Positions 40,501-50,066 are shown, counted from the first letter of the stretch. The stretch: DNA of 64,000 nt from Saccharomycopsis fibuligera x Saccharomycopsis cf. fibuligera (GCA_001936135.1 CP012811.1:372001-436000), one strand, 5' to 3'. The notes: a model not told the origin generated them from the letters alone. Translations and numbers: made by a program.

Positions 40501-43500
40501 TCCAACAATTCCTTGATTGGTTCGTTAACCTTGTTGGTGAATTGAGCGGCAACTGGACCGTGCAAGATACAAGTTCTTTGGATGTCTCTGCCTGGAACAA
40601 AGTTTAAGTTTTGGCATTGGAACAAAGAATCCTTCTTGAAGTAAGTTTCAAATCTTTCATCAAGAACTGGAATGAAAGGAACTGGTTTTTGCATTGGGTT
40701 AGCACACAACTTCAAAAAGTAGTTGTTGTCATAAGCATTGACCAACTGCTTGATGGAGTCTGGGTATTCAGCGTCAAGCTTGTCCAACACTTGAACTGGA
40801 GAAGCCTTCAACTCATTGAAAGACAAGACAGATTCAGCTTCTTTGCCAACAAATCTTTCTTCAATTCTGCTCAACCAAGAATACAACAACTTGAGCAAAG
40901 ATGGGTCCAACCATTCAGTGTGGCCTTTGCCATTGTCATAGTAAAGGAATTCTAAAAGTCTTCTAGAAATTTCAGCATAAGTCATATCTTTAACATCACA
41001 AGGACCTTTAGCGTTCTTACCAAACCATGGTCTTTGGAAATCCTTGTTCAATCTTTCAATGAGCTTAGCCTTGTTAAGCAACAATTTCTTAACCATATCC
41101 TTTGGTTTCAAAGAGAAGTAGTCCTTGTCAATTTCAGCCCATAATTGGACACCTCTGGTAGCAACCTTGTGGATTGGTTCACCCATTTCGGATCTCACAG
41201 TAATAATACCACCAGTTGGCTTTTTGTAAGTACCCTCCCATTGGTTATCTGGGACACCTGGGGAAGAAGCAATCAATTCTTTACCTTCAACACTCAACTT
41301 GGCTTCCTTAGCGATCATAACTCTAGAACCAAACAAGAAACCGTCAAATGGCATTGGTGGGTAGTTGAATTCGGTGGACCATTTACCAGTCAAGTATGGG
41401 TAAGTGTCATCAGAAGAACCAAAACCAGAACCAGCAACCAAGATGATGTTGCTGCAACGTCTAATGCTAGAGTAAGTAGACAAGATTGGTTGATGGAAAT
41501 CTTCAAAAGAGTGGTGACCACCACCTCTACCAGCAGTCCATTGCAAAACAATTGGGAAAGTTGGATGAGCCTTAGCAATAGCAATAACTTGGTGAATAGC
41601 ATCAATGGAACCTGGTTTCAAGCCCAAGTGGGTCAATCCCAAAGTTTCAATGTATTCAGAGGCAACTTCAATAGATGGAACACCTGCACCAATAGTCAAG
41701 GATTGGATTGGGAAGTTGTTGTCTCTCAAAGTCTTGATCAATGGAATACCCCATTGCAACATTCTTGGGTTAACGTAAATCAAGTTGATGCCGATACCAG
41801 TACCTGGTTTGACACTGTTGGCAACTTGTCTAAGAGCTTTTTCAAAACCTTTTGGTTCAAAGTAACCACCACCGGCAATTTCAATGTGGTAACCGGCATT
41901 CAAAGTAGCAGCAACAAATTCAGGATCAACAGTGGATGGAGTCATACCAGGAACAATCAATGGGGCTCTACCCAAAAGTTTGGAAAATTTAGTATTAAGG
42001 TAAATTTCATTGGTCTTGGAGTTCTTGATCAAAGTTGGTCTAAATTCGTTCAACCAGTTACTAGCAAACTTGACATTGGCTGGGTTGTTGTCAAAGATTT
42101 CTTGTTTGAAACCAAATTCGTCATCTGGATTAATGTCCAAAGTACCAGCAATGATAATTCTGACACCAGTACCTTCCTTGTTGTAGTGAGTCAAAGCACC
42201 GATACCGGAAGCACCACCTGGACCAAAATCGAGAACATGAGTAGCGGTGATTTGGTTACAAGCGGTTTCCCAGTTAACTGGCAAGTTGGTGATCAAATGA
42301 ACAGCTCTCTTCAAGATGGAACCTTCGGTGTAATCTCTCAAGTCTTGGCCTGTGTGGAAGTCAATGACTGGGATCTTGAGGTCAGTGTTCAAGAATTCGA
42401 TGTTGTTCTTGTCAAAGTCTTCTTCAATCAAAGCGTTAGCATCGTTCAACAAGTGAGAGTGGAACGGAGAAAGAATAGACAAGAATCTGTTGGAAAAGTT
42501 CAATTTTCTTTCACTGAATGGGATTCTGGATTGTTCCAAACCAGATGGAGCCTTAGCTTTTCTAAGGGCCAAGTTCAAACCGTACAAGGATTGAGGAGGA
42601 CCAGAGACCACCAAGTTTCTAGCGCCGTTAACAAGAGAAACAACAACGTGTTTTTCTTCAGGCAAGTGGGAGTTGGTCTTGTCAATAAAAGTTTGCACTT
42701 GTTCTTGAGACAAGTCTCTGATGGACAACATTGGGGTTGGTTTACCTTCATTGTTTTCAATAGAGTCTTGGAAGATAGAAGGTGGCAAAGAGTGGTTTGG
42801 GTACACTTGAGAGCATCTCAAACCAATAAAGAACAAGGCGCTGATAGCCTTCAAGGAAGCATCAATAAAAGAAGTCCAAGAGTCTGAAGCAGAAATGGCA
42901 ATAGCGGTAATAATACCCTGGGAGTGACCAGTAGTACCCTTCAAGTGGGACTTTAATTCACCTGGGGTCAAGCCCAAGATTTTGGCAGTGACAGCAAAAT
43001 GGAGAATTTGAATAACGCAAATCAAAGGACAAGAAACGTTAACAGAAAGTAAGTAGTCTTCATCAGGAATAGAATCTGGGTTGTTTAACCAGCCGAGCAA
43101 GTCAAAACCTTGAGAAAAGTTGTTTTTTGAGTTTGGGGTGATGGCCAACAAGTTTGCCAACTTGTCATTAATGGATTTGACCAAGTCACCAACCAATGGG
43201 TTGTATATGTCGTAGAGTTCTCTTAATTCATCAAAGTAGTCATTTCTACCTTGACCGCCAAAGATGGCGAATATCTTGACCTTGTTATTCTGGTACAAGG
43301 CAGAAACAGTTCTCTTGAATGGCGAGTTCAAAATGTATTTAGCCTTGATGTAGTTTTTGATCAAAGTCTTGACTTTGGACAAGGAAGTGGTGGTATTTTT
43401 AGGATCAGAAAGCAACTCGGTGGCCAAAGAGTGGATATCCTTGGCGTTGTTGTTCAAGTAGTTTGTCTCGAATTCGTTAACGGCCAAAGTTAAGACATTG

Positions 43501-43742
43501 TCAAAAAGACCGGTGACGTTTGGGTCCACGAGATCGGCGGCGTAGCCCAAAAATTTTGCCAACAACTCAGCAGAAGTGGAAGGTTCATTTTCATCAGCAA
43601 AGTTTTCAGTTGGTTGAGGCAAGGACTTGATGAACTGGTCCTTCAACTGAGTGGCGGCAAAGTAAGCGGTGGTTGGGATGAGAAAGCTGGTTTCTATGGA
43701 ACCGTGGGAGAGATCAAACGGTCTGATTGAAGGGCTTGTCAT
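37512..43742 (-). CDS. FAS1: Fatty acid synthase subunit beta Fas1
   Basis: Beta chain of the cytosolic type I fatty-acid synthase dodecamer. At 2076 residues it is the normal fungal size. In order: acetyltransferase with GHSQG (nucleophile Ser274), enoyl reductase with the FMN-binding TIM barrel (LLGRAPLIVPGMTPSTVDPEFVAA, and IGINLIYVNP), dehydratase with double hot-dog and the SGDYNPIHVSPIFAKYANLPG block, and the malonyl/palmitoyl transferase with AGHSLGEYSALAS (Ser1834). The frame uses codons typical of a highly expressed gene, and this is why long open frames also appear on the opposite strand. ATG 43742-43740. The upstream region carries (GA)n tracts (CT in the mRNA sense). Confidence 0.99.
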   Translation of the reverse strand: MTSPSIRPFDLSHGSIETSFLIPTTAYFAATQLKDQFIKSLPQPTENFADENEPSTSAELLAKFLGYAADLVDPNVTGLFDNVLTLAVNEFETNYLNNNAKDIHSLATELLSDPKNTTTSLSKVKTLIKNYIKAKYILNSPFKRTVSALYQNNKVKIFAIFGGQGRNDYFDELRELYDIYNPLVGDLVKSINDKLANLLAITPNSKNNFSQGFDLLGWLNNPDSIPDEDYLLSVNVSCPLICVIQILHFAVTAKILGLTPGELKSHLKGTTGHSQGIITAIAISASDSWTSFIDASLKAISALFFIGLRCSQVYPNHSLPPSIFQDSIENNEGKPTPMLSIRDLSQEQVQTFIDKTNSHLPEEKHVVVSLVNGARNLVVSGPPQSLYGLNLALRKAKAPSGLEQSRIPFSERKLNFSNRFLSILSPFHSHLLNDANALIEEDFDKNNIEFLNTDLKIPVIDFHTGQDLRDYTEGSILKRAVHLITNLPVNWETACNQITATHVLDFGPGGASGIGALTHYNKEGTGVRIIIAGTLDINPDDEFGFKQEIFDNNPANVKFASNWLNEFRPTLIKNSKTNEIYLNTKFSKLLGRAPLIVPGMTPSTVDPEFVAATLNAGYHIEIAGGGYFEPKGFEKALRQVANSVKPGTGIGINLIYVNPRMLQWGIPLIKTLRDNNFPIQSLTIGAGVPSIEVASEYIETLGLTHLGLKPGSIDAIHQVIAIAKAHPTFPIVLQWTAGRGGGHHSFEDFHQPILSTYSSIRRCSNIILVAGSGFGSSDDTYPYLTGKWSTEFNYPPMPFDGFLFGSRVMIAKEAKLSVEGKELIASSPGVPDNQWEGTYKKPTGGIITVRSEMGEPIHKVATRGVQLWAEIDKDYFSLKPKDMVKKLLLNKAKLIERLNKDFQRPWFGKNAKGPCDVKDMTYAEISRRLLEFLYYDNGKGHTEWLDPSLLKLLYSWLSRIEERFVGKEAESVLSFNELKASPVQVLDKLDAEYPDSIKQLVNAYDNNYFLKLCANPMQKPVPFIPVLDERFETYFKKDSLFQCQNLNFVPGRDIQRTCILHGPVAAQFTNKVNEPIKELLDNINNGLIEKLLADQYSNDKAAVPAEEYFGGVEPNASISASKVSSDLKVEVSTDKIIYKLGENVPPKDKHDAWFQLLAGDVKNWRYAFLTSKYFVQGIDYIDNPFKSLVEPFAHAIVEIEHPKDATRTVIRLLDGSVQNAKPKNLIEVKLLSDGKTIELLLFTHRNHDKGLLPLQLLYTYNSADGFAPILENINDRNDRIKQFYWKLWFGEADKYVDDFNIRSAVYGNQYTINQKSIAEFAHIVKNKNDYCKTHAPMDFAIVIGWERIMKAVFHKKIDGDLLKLVHLSNSFITKSGAAPLKIGDVVNTKSEVVSIINKPTGKQVRVLGTIFRVDANGQEGEAVLEVVSEFFYRGVYTDFENTFDKIVEKPVKVAFKSLKDVAVLKSKDWAHFNDEQVDILGETLTFECETEVAYKNEKIFSSVRTTGKILLELPTKEIKQIGEVDYEAAESYGNPVLDYLSRNGTSIEETKLFDAPITIASSESINSIHLPGSNEPYALVSGDYNPIHVSPIFAKYANLPGTITHGMYTSASVRALVELWGADNVAERIKAYKANFTAMVLPGTELTTELEHIGMVNGRKIVKITTKNAETDELVLDAQAEISQPFSTYLFTGQGSQEQNMGMDLYKSSAIAKDVWDRADSHLLKQYGFSILDIVKNNPKVLTVHFGGVTGRAIRKNYTSMTFETIDHNGNLKSEKIFKEITNKTKSYTFKSPSGLLSATQFTQPALTLMEKAAFEDLKSKGLVPENCVFAGHSLGEYSALASLGDVMPIESLVEVVFYRGMTMQVAVERDELGRSNYGMVACNPTRISKTFNDAALRFVVEAIAKRTNWLLEIVNYNVENQQYVAAGDLRALDTLTNVLNVFKLKKIDIVKLQEQLPVEKIAEYLNDITDEVSKQSVAKPQPIDLQRGFACIPLKGISVPFHSSYLRGGVQPFKKFLLKKIPQKALKVDNLVNKYIPNLTARPFEVTKDYFEEVYNLTGSEKIKQVLENWESYQK

Positions 43743-43972
43743 TGTGAGAGATATTATATTGAGTTATTGAGAGAGAGAGAGAGAGAAGTGAATAAAAGCG
43801 TATAAATGAGTTTATGAGTGTTTATGTTGGAGAGAATAAGATTGTTTATTGAAAATTTGATACAATTTTTATTCTGCGGTATTAAGAGGATCTGTTCCTG
43901 GATATTGACAGTAGCGCTAATCTAGAAAAAAATATATTTAGCGCCCACGGGAAATTTCAAAGATGCCTAGCG

Positions 43973-43978
<6 letters not shown>

Positions 43979-44004
<26 letters not shown>
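43979..44004. repeat. (GA)13 tract upstream of FAS1
   Basis: 26-bp GA dinucleotide run about 240 bp upstream of the FAS1 ATG; a second 18-bp run is at 43769-43786 in the likely 5' leader. On the FAS1 sense strand these are CT tracts. Confidence 0.9.
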
Positions 44005-44010
<6 letters not shown>

Positions 44011-44990
44011 GGTACGACAACCGGCACTTATGGAACGTGTGGGAAGGTCAATGGAGGATGGAGGATAAGATGAATATAAAATAGGGAAAGAGAGAGAGAC
44101 TGGGAAAGAAGAAAGAGAAACAAGCGAAGGATGGACGCGGGCAGCAGAAGTGTTTTATTGGAATTTTTTTTTTTTTTTATTTTTTTTTGTTGTAGCTTTG
44201 GCAGTAGTGGAGGACGCTTGTATGGGCGGAAGGGAGAGCGATAGAGTGCGAGCGAATGTAAGGGAGCGAGTGAGTGTGAGTGTGGATGGCGGTGTTTTAC
44301 TTTTTTTTGTTGATAGCGATGGCGTTTTTTTTGTTGGGCGGCTGGTGTTGGGAGCTCCTAGCAGAAGACAGAAAGCGGCTAGCAAGGGTCAGGGAATATC
44401 AGTGCCACTTACTGCCACTACTACCACCATCACCATTGCCACCACCACCACCACTACCACCACAGCAAGAACAGGGTTCAACAGCACAAAACTACAATAG
44501 CCGCTGACAGGATCAGAGCTTTGCTGGCCAGGGTGGGCTGCTGTTGTCTGTGTGTGTATAGCTGCTGATTGTGGTTGTGCTACGTGTAACTTGTCCTACA
44601 CACTCTGCGCGCACGCATGCGCCACCATCCACCATCCACCATCCACCATCCACTGTGCACTAGCCACTATGCACTAGCCACTGGCCACTGGCCATCAATC
44701 ACCAGCCACAGATTCTGCTGCTGTGTGCCACGAGCCCTGGCCGCCAACAGTTTCTGCTCAACACGAAATCAGAAAACTCAAAAAACAAAACCAAAACAAG
44801 ACAAAGCCAACGCTTACTCAGCGCTGACCCACCATTCATCCGGCTTCCACAACACCAGCCTCATATTATCTCACTAGCCACAGCATGCCAGCACGCACTG
44901 GATTAATCATCATCTACCATCCCTGGCAGATTCTGCATTCTCTTAATTTCTCCCGCTCAACCAAAACTGCTAATCCTGAAAAGTCAGCTT

Positions 44991-45030
44991 CAGCTTTGCT
45001 CAGCTTTGCTCAGCTTTGCTCAGCTTTGTC
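44991..45030 (+). repeat. Four tandem copies of CAGCTTTGCT
   Basis: Three perfect 10-bp units and a fourth ending GTC instead of GCT, followed by CAGCTCCAGC. Confidence 0.9.
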
Positions 45031-45876
45031 CAGCTCCAGCACTCGGCTCCTATCTTTTTGGGTGCCCATCATTCAACAGCTAGGCCAAATTCTGCTGGGC
45101 CAGGTTCACGTTTTGTAGACAGACAGACACAACAAAGTGCCAGCCAGTTGTTGTTACCGTAAGCAAAAACCGTTCTTATTTATTATCATCACCGTCCTTA
45201 CCTTTGTCTCTTTCTCAACAGGCTTTAGCTAAAGCGTATGTTGGTGTCACAACAATAATCGTCAAGTCTTGGCTGATTTGCCAGTCTACGGTTTACAGAC
45301 TGGTATATAGATTGGTCTGCTATTATACTATCTTTCTTTGCAGTAAGCCAGCCGATTTGACATGGTTTGACATGGCATGTGCACACTTTGCCAATTGCTT
45401 CATTGCCGGTTGCATTCATTAATGCAATCAACCTGAATTTCAGTTAATCTAATCGGTCCAATTTTCACTGTTTTTCCCTGTTTTAAGTTTTTGGTTTATT
45501 GTATCAATCATTATATAACATGCGTCAACTTAACCACTGTCACGCTTGAGGTTTGTTTCTACGAAATCCTATCTTTTTGGATGGTCATAATAAGTTCATT
45601 ACTCATCAGAGACTTAGAATATCCTTGTCTGACTGAATTCGAATATTTATGAAAAAGTTGCAGCATTTCATATGCTCTGATCAGATAATGCGTCCGGGCC
45701 CGATCTCGAGAGATAAGCTTTTTTCCATAAAGGCTTTTCCCTCAATAGTTTAATTTCAAACCTGTAAACTTAAAACTTTATTTACCAAATACCCACCAAA
45801 CCAGCAAACTCCAAGAAGCTTGAGAAACAAATGCAGAATGAAAAAAAAAAAAAAGAGGAAAACTGTAGAAAAAAAT

Positions 45877-45949
45877 TGGACGAGTTGGGAATCGAACCCA
45901 AGACCTCTCCCATGCTAAGGGAGCGCGCTACCAACTACGCCACACGCCC
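45877..45949 (-). tRNA. tRNA-Ala (anticodon AGC)
   Basis: 73-nt cloverleaf on the minus strand: acceptor GGGCGTG/CTCGTCC, A box TGGCGTAGTTGG, anticodon stem CTCCC/GGGAG with loop TTAGCAT, B box GGTTCGATTCC, discriminator A. No intron. T-rich sequence follows at about 45875-45869. Confidence 0.96.
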
Positions 45950-46365
45950 ATTAATTGTGACGGGTAACTTTTTGGTTGAATCAAATCGTATAGTTTTTGT
46001 GGTTTTTTGAGCAATTTTATTTTTTTGTTTATATTGTGTTTGAAAAAAAAAAAGTAGGGCCAGTAATTTTACCTTTTCTACAAATTAATATGGGCGATAG
46101 AGAATCGATCTTTAGATGAATAGTAAAAAATTCCTTCAAGTTTGCACCTTTAATTTTATTTATTATTGCTTTTTTTAAACATTATTATTTACTTTCAAAA
46201 GTTATTTTTACTTCGGTGTTATCACACATGTTGTAAATTTGCACGTTGCCTGCCGTTCTCAATTTTCTTGGCTTGGCGAGCGCAGTGGTGCGATTCTCCC
46301 TCTCTTATTTTGTTTCTTGATTTCTTTTTTAATTTTTTTTTTTTATTTCAAGTTATCTTCTTTAT
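45950..46365. other. tRNA-Ala to ncRNA spacer
   Basis: About 416 bp, very AT-rich with long T and A runs. TATTGTGTTTG followed by A11 at 46032-46053 faintly resembles the LINE 3' end but is too short to call. No gene. Confidence 0.4.
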
Positions 46366-46607
46366 AGCTTGTCGGCTGGCGTCATGGTCTATTGATAAAG
46401 GAATACTGAGATATTTGCCTCCTGGCACTATGCCACGGCACTGCGACTTTCCAGCCCGGTTGACGGTAGATTCCTTCTCCAGGTTCACAGACCTGAGCGC
46501 TAGTACCACTGTGCTCTGGATATCCTCCGACATGGATCCAGGGAAGGGAAGGACTCGCAAGGAAAGGGTCCGGTCCGTCCACCAGGGGAAAAATTGGGAA
46601 TGTTTTT
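46366..46607 (+). ncRNA. Candidate structured Pol III RNA of about 240 nt
   Basis: A sharply bounded GC-rich block in AT-rich DNA between two tRNA genes. I can see complementary arms: GGCTGG (46374-46379) with CCAGCC (46451-46456), TGGCA/TGCCA, CAGGT/ACCTG, CTGGAT/ATCCAG, and GGACTC/GGGTCC. On the plus strand there is an A-box-like TGGCGTCATGG at 46377-46387, a partial B-box GGTTCA at 46482, and a T5 terminator at 46603-46607. Size and Pol III signals fit a yeast SRP RNA or an RNase P/MRP RNA, but the diagnostic SRP (TGTAAT, GGAAG...AGCA) or RNase P motifs are not convincing, and a GGAAAGTC sits on the other strand. Strand and identity are therefore open. Confidence 0.4.
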
Positions 46608-46747
46608 CATGCTACCGCGCTACAGTAACGTTACTCAATGGTACCTTAAAGTTTCGTAGCGAGAGAGTGAGCTAAAAGCAAGTAACCAAAGAATGAAAAA
46701 TAAGAAAGAACAGATTTGCATCAAAAAATGCAAAAAAAGAAAGGAAT

Positions 46748-46830
46748 TGACATGGACAGGAATTGAACCTGCAGCCCTTCGATGGCACGGTATACTGGAG
46801 TCGAAAGCTCTACCATTGAGCCACCACATC
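46748..46830 (-). tRNA. tRNA-Trp (anticodon CCA) with 11-nt intron
   Basis: Minus strand: acceptor GATGTGG/CCATGTC, A box TGGCTCAATGG, anticodon stem TTCGA/TCGAA, loop CTCCAG then an 11-nt intron (46784-46794 on the plus strand) and A, B box GGTTCAATTCC, discriminator A. The body matches yeast tRNA-Trp closely, including the intron after position 37, although here it is much shorter than the 34-nt S. cerevisiae intron. A LINE relic begins within about 50 bp of its 5' end, in the opposite orientation. Confidence 0.95.
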
Positions 46831-46844
46831 ATCCTTGTTGATCC

Positions 46845-47480
46845 TGTTTTGTAGATGGTATATACGGGGCCATCTGCTTTGTTGAATGTTATTATGCTTT
46901 GGCAAATGATAAACAAAGAAACGTTTAAACACATCCTGGCTGCTTCGGGATTATACACACCTTCCACCACGAAGTCGGGAGTTTTAAATTTCAAGGTGAG
47001 GAATGTCAGTGGTGCTCTGAAGATGTGTTACGTAAAAAACATAAACAGCAATCGCATGAGGATGCTATCAACAAACAAATAGAACACTTTTTAGTTAAAT
47101 GTCCAGTAGAACAAGCATTATGGAAAAAGTTACATATAAATAGCTGGGACAGCCTCACCCTCCTTCTATCCAGCGATACATAAGAATTAATCCAGGTCGA
47201 CAACTGCTTGATATTTCAAAAGAAATGCTCCCACCTACAGAAGGATAAGGACTTTAATTGGAAAGCCATTCCTATTCCACTTTCTAGTCTTATTTACCAC
47301 ATCACTACGCTAATGATTTAGATAACAATGTCGACAGCAAAACAATGACCCTCATCTTAGACTAGAATCTCTCCTATATTACGGGTTTTCACTTCTGTAA
47401 GTTTTTTCCTATATACTATACTGTATAGATTAATTTTCCATCATTAATACAAATCGACCTTGTGTGTGGAAAAAGAAAAA
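46845..47480 (+). mobile_element. 5'-truncated, decayed LINE (L1/Zorro-like) relic, copy 2
   Basis: Plus-strand copy of the same element as 18665-19690. Matches begin near 46880 (CTTTGGCAAATGATAAACAA) and run through the zinc-binding domain (CQWC then HFLVKC), the end of the ORF near 47320 and the 3'UTR to CTTGTGTGTGG followed by AAAAAGAAAAAAAA at about 47470-47480. It carries a 1-bp deletion relative to copy 1 near 46998 and an in-frame TAA near 47180 where copy 1 has CGA, and lacks about 60 bp of the 3'UTR of copy 1. A degenerate target duplication is possible: CTTGTTGATCC before the element and CTTGCTAATGC after its poly(A). Its 5' end is about 15-50 bp from tRNA-Trp. Confidence 0.85.
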
Positions 47481-48454
47481 AAAACTTGCTAATGCACACT
47501 TACAGTGACTAGTAGCAACAGTAGTAATAAGTAGCGACAGCTAAGCAAAGCCGTAATAAATAATAAATTTATAGCTATAGTAAAACAATAAAAATTATGA
47601 TATTTGACAAAATAAAATGATGAATTAAAATACAAGATATTGAACAACAACAACAAAAAAAAATAGACAAAAAAAAGAGTGATTATGATTTCAAATTTCA
47701 AAATGAAGAGAATAACAAAGAAAACAAAACATCCAGCATCCCACCATGACCAACAATAACTAATGATAATAACAATAGACATAAAATGATGTTGTTTAAG
47801 ACAAAAAAAAAAAAGAAAAAAAGAACGATGACAAAAACCGACAAACAGTGATTTGGAACAAGTATCGTATCGTATCGAATCAATCAAAAGGACCCTCGTA
47901 AAACATATAGTAGAATAAAACAAAAAGCAGCAGCAACAGCAGCAGCAGCAGTTCAGTGATGTAGTGCAGTGCGTAATGGCCATATGACAAGTTTAGTAAT
48001 TCGACAAAACCAAAAACTAGGTTGTAAAAATGTAAAAAAAAAAAAAGGAGGAAAAAATGACAATTATCAACCCACCAATAACAAACAACCAAAAAAAAGT
48101 TAGATCAGATAGAACATAAAAAAGACAAATGAAGAATTAAAATATGAGTAAAGTAAAATAAAATAAAAAAGACAATACCTTCCAACGAAAATAAAACAAA
48201 ACAAGCAAGCAGGCTAGCAAGAACGGAACCGCTCGCTAAATATAAAATTAGAAAAAACAAATCAGGTCTCCCATTGATGTTCCTGATAATTATGATAATG
48301 ACAATGACAAATGACAATAATAATGATACTGACAAAAATCTTAGTGATACAAAGAAAACAAAATAATATTTATGCAGTCAACAAACTTATTCTATCACCT
48401 TTTTTTTCTCTCTCTCTCTTATGTTTCCTTCAAAAGCTTTGCATTTTCCTCCTT

Positions 48455-48487
<33 letters not shown>

Positions 48488-48737
48488 GTTTTTGTGATTC
48501 TCTTGATATTATTTCCTTATTTCTTTCGATATTCTTCATTATTGATACTTCATAAAGTTCCCGTTTCCCAGAATCAAAAAAGTCCTGATCATGATGTACG
48601 CACCATACCACAAGCAAGCAAAACAAAAAACAAAAACAAAAAAAAAAGCAAACCGAAACTAGTCAAACCATCATCCGAGGGTCCAAAATTCATTATAGTA
48701 AAAAGCTGAGCAGTTTACATTTACATTCACAAGTACA
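47481..48737. other. A-rich region downstream of the Asn-rich gene
   Basis: 1.26 kb, mostly low-complexity A-rich DNA, with a CAG-type run near 47925-47951 and a T30 tract at 48457-48486. Presumably the 3' flank of the minus-strand gene at 48738. ORFs with Cys or Phe runs are repeat artefacts. Confidence 0.55.
48457..48486. repeat. T30 homopolymer
   Basis: Uninterrupted run of 30 T on the plus strand. Confidence 0.9.
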
Positions 48738-49739
48738 TTATTTAGTAAACCCGCCGTCAACTCTCAAGCCAGTACTAGGGTTGACAATCTCGATAATCTT
48801 CTTAGCCCTAGGAGTGGAAGGCCCATTTGCGCTCCCACCGCCAACAGTGACTGTAGTAGTGCTGATAGTGCCTTCAGCACCGTTGGCTAATCTGCGAGGC
48901 GAGGTCTTTGGCGAGAATGTGGCGCTCTTGTATGGATTAAACTTGTATTGCTTGTTGTTAGAATTAGCAGAGGCAGATGAAGGCATATAGTAGTAGTTGG
49001 TTTCATTGTAATATTCGTATCCCCCGGTCTGATTGTTGTGGCCGTTTGTATTGATGTGACTGCTGATTGGGCTGCCTTGGCTGCTTTGAGCATTGCTGTT
49101 GTTACTTGCAATGACCAAGTCAGGTACGAATTCAAAATCGTCATCGAGGTCAAACCCCTTAGATGCAAAGTATTGGCTTCTGCTAGGAGACGAAGATAAG
49201 CTCAAGCTGTTGCTGTTGAGTGCGTTGCTGAAGGACCCGTTGCTTGAATACGAGCCAAATGAACCAATGGAACCAATTGAATGAGCCGAAGAAGTGGAAA
49301 CTGGACTTCCCATTACATTGTTGTTGTTGTTATTGGACATTATGGAGTTTGGGTTAATGTTGACGGCGTTGATGATGTTATTGGAGGCCAAATGGGGCGA
49401 GGCTTTGGCATAAGAGTTGGTGTTGTTGGAAAGGTGGATGTTTGAGTTTGGAGGAGTGGACAATATTTGGTTATTCATGATGTTATTATTGATGTTGTTG
49501 TTGATGTTATTGTTGTTTATATTGCTATTTGCATCGAGATAAGCGGAAGAAAACGTAGGGGAGGATTGATAGTTGTAGTTGTTGTGGTTGTTGTAGTTGT
49601 TATGATTGTTGTAGTTGTTATGATTGTTGTGACTTGAGTAGTTATTGTTATAAGTGTTGTTATAAGTGTTGTTATAAGTGTTGTAGATGTTGTTGGCAAG
49701 AGTAGGGGATGATGTGGCTGGGTAGCTAGGATGCATCAT
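48738..49739 (-). CDS. Asn/Ser-rich low-complexity protein of unknown function
   Basis: 333-residue frame from ATG 49739. I do not recognise the family. The N-terminal third is built of Asn-His-Asn-Tyr repeats (NNHNNYNNHNNYN type, residues about 25-60), followed by poly-Asn and Ser-rich segments: prion-like composition. A short more complex segment (FDLDDDFEFVPDLVIA, about 195-212) and a conserved-looking C-terminus (STPRAKKIIEIVNPSTGLRV, then DGGFTK) suggest a genuine protein. The PRAKKI-EIVNPSTG tail recalls short basic/PxTG motifs in translation or RNA-associated proteins, but that is only an impression. It is divergent from a transcription factor gene across a 3.7-kb spacer. Confidence 0.75.
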   Translation of the reverse strand: MMHPSYPATSSPTLANNIYNTYNNTYNNTYNNNYSSHNNHNNYNNHNNYNNHNNYNYQSSPTFSSAYLDANSNINNNNINNNINNNIMNNQILSTPPNSNIHLSNNTNSYAKASPHLASNNIINAVNINPNSIMSNNNNNNVMGSPVSTSSAHSIGSIGSFGSYSSNGSFSNALNSNSLSLSSSPSRSQYFASKGFDLDDDFEFVPDLVIASNNSNAQSSQGSPISSHINTNGHNNQTGGYEYYNETNYYYMPSSASANSNNKQYKFNPYKSATFSPKTSPRRLANGAEGTISTTTVTVGGGSANGPSTPRAKKIIEIVNPSTGLRVDGGFTK

Positions 49740-50033
49740 GGCCGCGGGCAGTTGATATTTATAATATGGGAATCTTGTTTCTTTTCCTTTATTCTATTGA
49801 ATGGCTGGAATTTGCCCTGTAAACCTTATTTTGCTGGTCACTGGACTGCAAAAAGAAAAGAAGCGATGAGATAACGGATGAGATAGCACTCTTTTGACAG
49901 TAGGCAGAGGTATTCTCAGGGTGGCAGGTTTAGGTATGGCTAGTTATGGCTAGTATTTTAGAAGGATTGGCGTGTGTGATATATTTATATTTGTACATAT
50001 ACAGTAAACATTAATACACACTTATTTATATTA

Positions 50034-50066
<33 letters not shown>

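Larger units (their letters stand above)
43743..45876. other. FAS1 upstream region, repeat-rich
   Basis: 2.1 kb. Near FAS1 are (GA)n tracts at 43769-43786 and 43979-44004. From 44150 to about 45100 the DNA is unusually GC-rich and full of short tandem motifs: CCACCA-type runs near 44420-44465, an ACCATCC heptamer repeat near 44626-44653, and the 10-bp repeat listed separately. ORFs here are driven by these repeats. No tRNA or recognised gene. Confidence 0.55.

Noticed and set aside
41145-42887. 580-codon open frame antisense to FAS1 (and 38565-39371)
   Set aside because: Exactly opposite the FAS1 coding frame; arises from its strong codon bias. Trp/Ser/Gln-rich translation with no domain.
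44150-44500. 116-codon plus-strand ORF upstream of FAS1
   Set aside because: Phe/Val start and Thr-run end come from T-runs and CCA repeats; starts in low-complexity sequence.
47489-47983. 164-codon minus-strand ORF with a Cys run
   Set aside because: Cys run is the CAG repeat read antisense; rest is Phe/Leu-rich from A-rich DNA.
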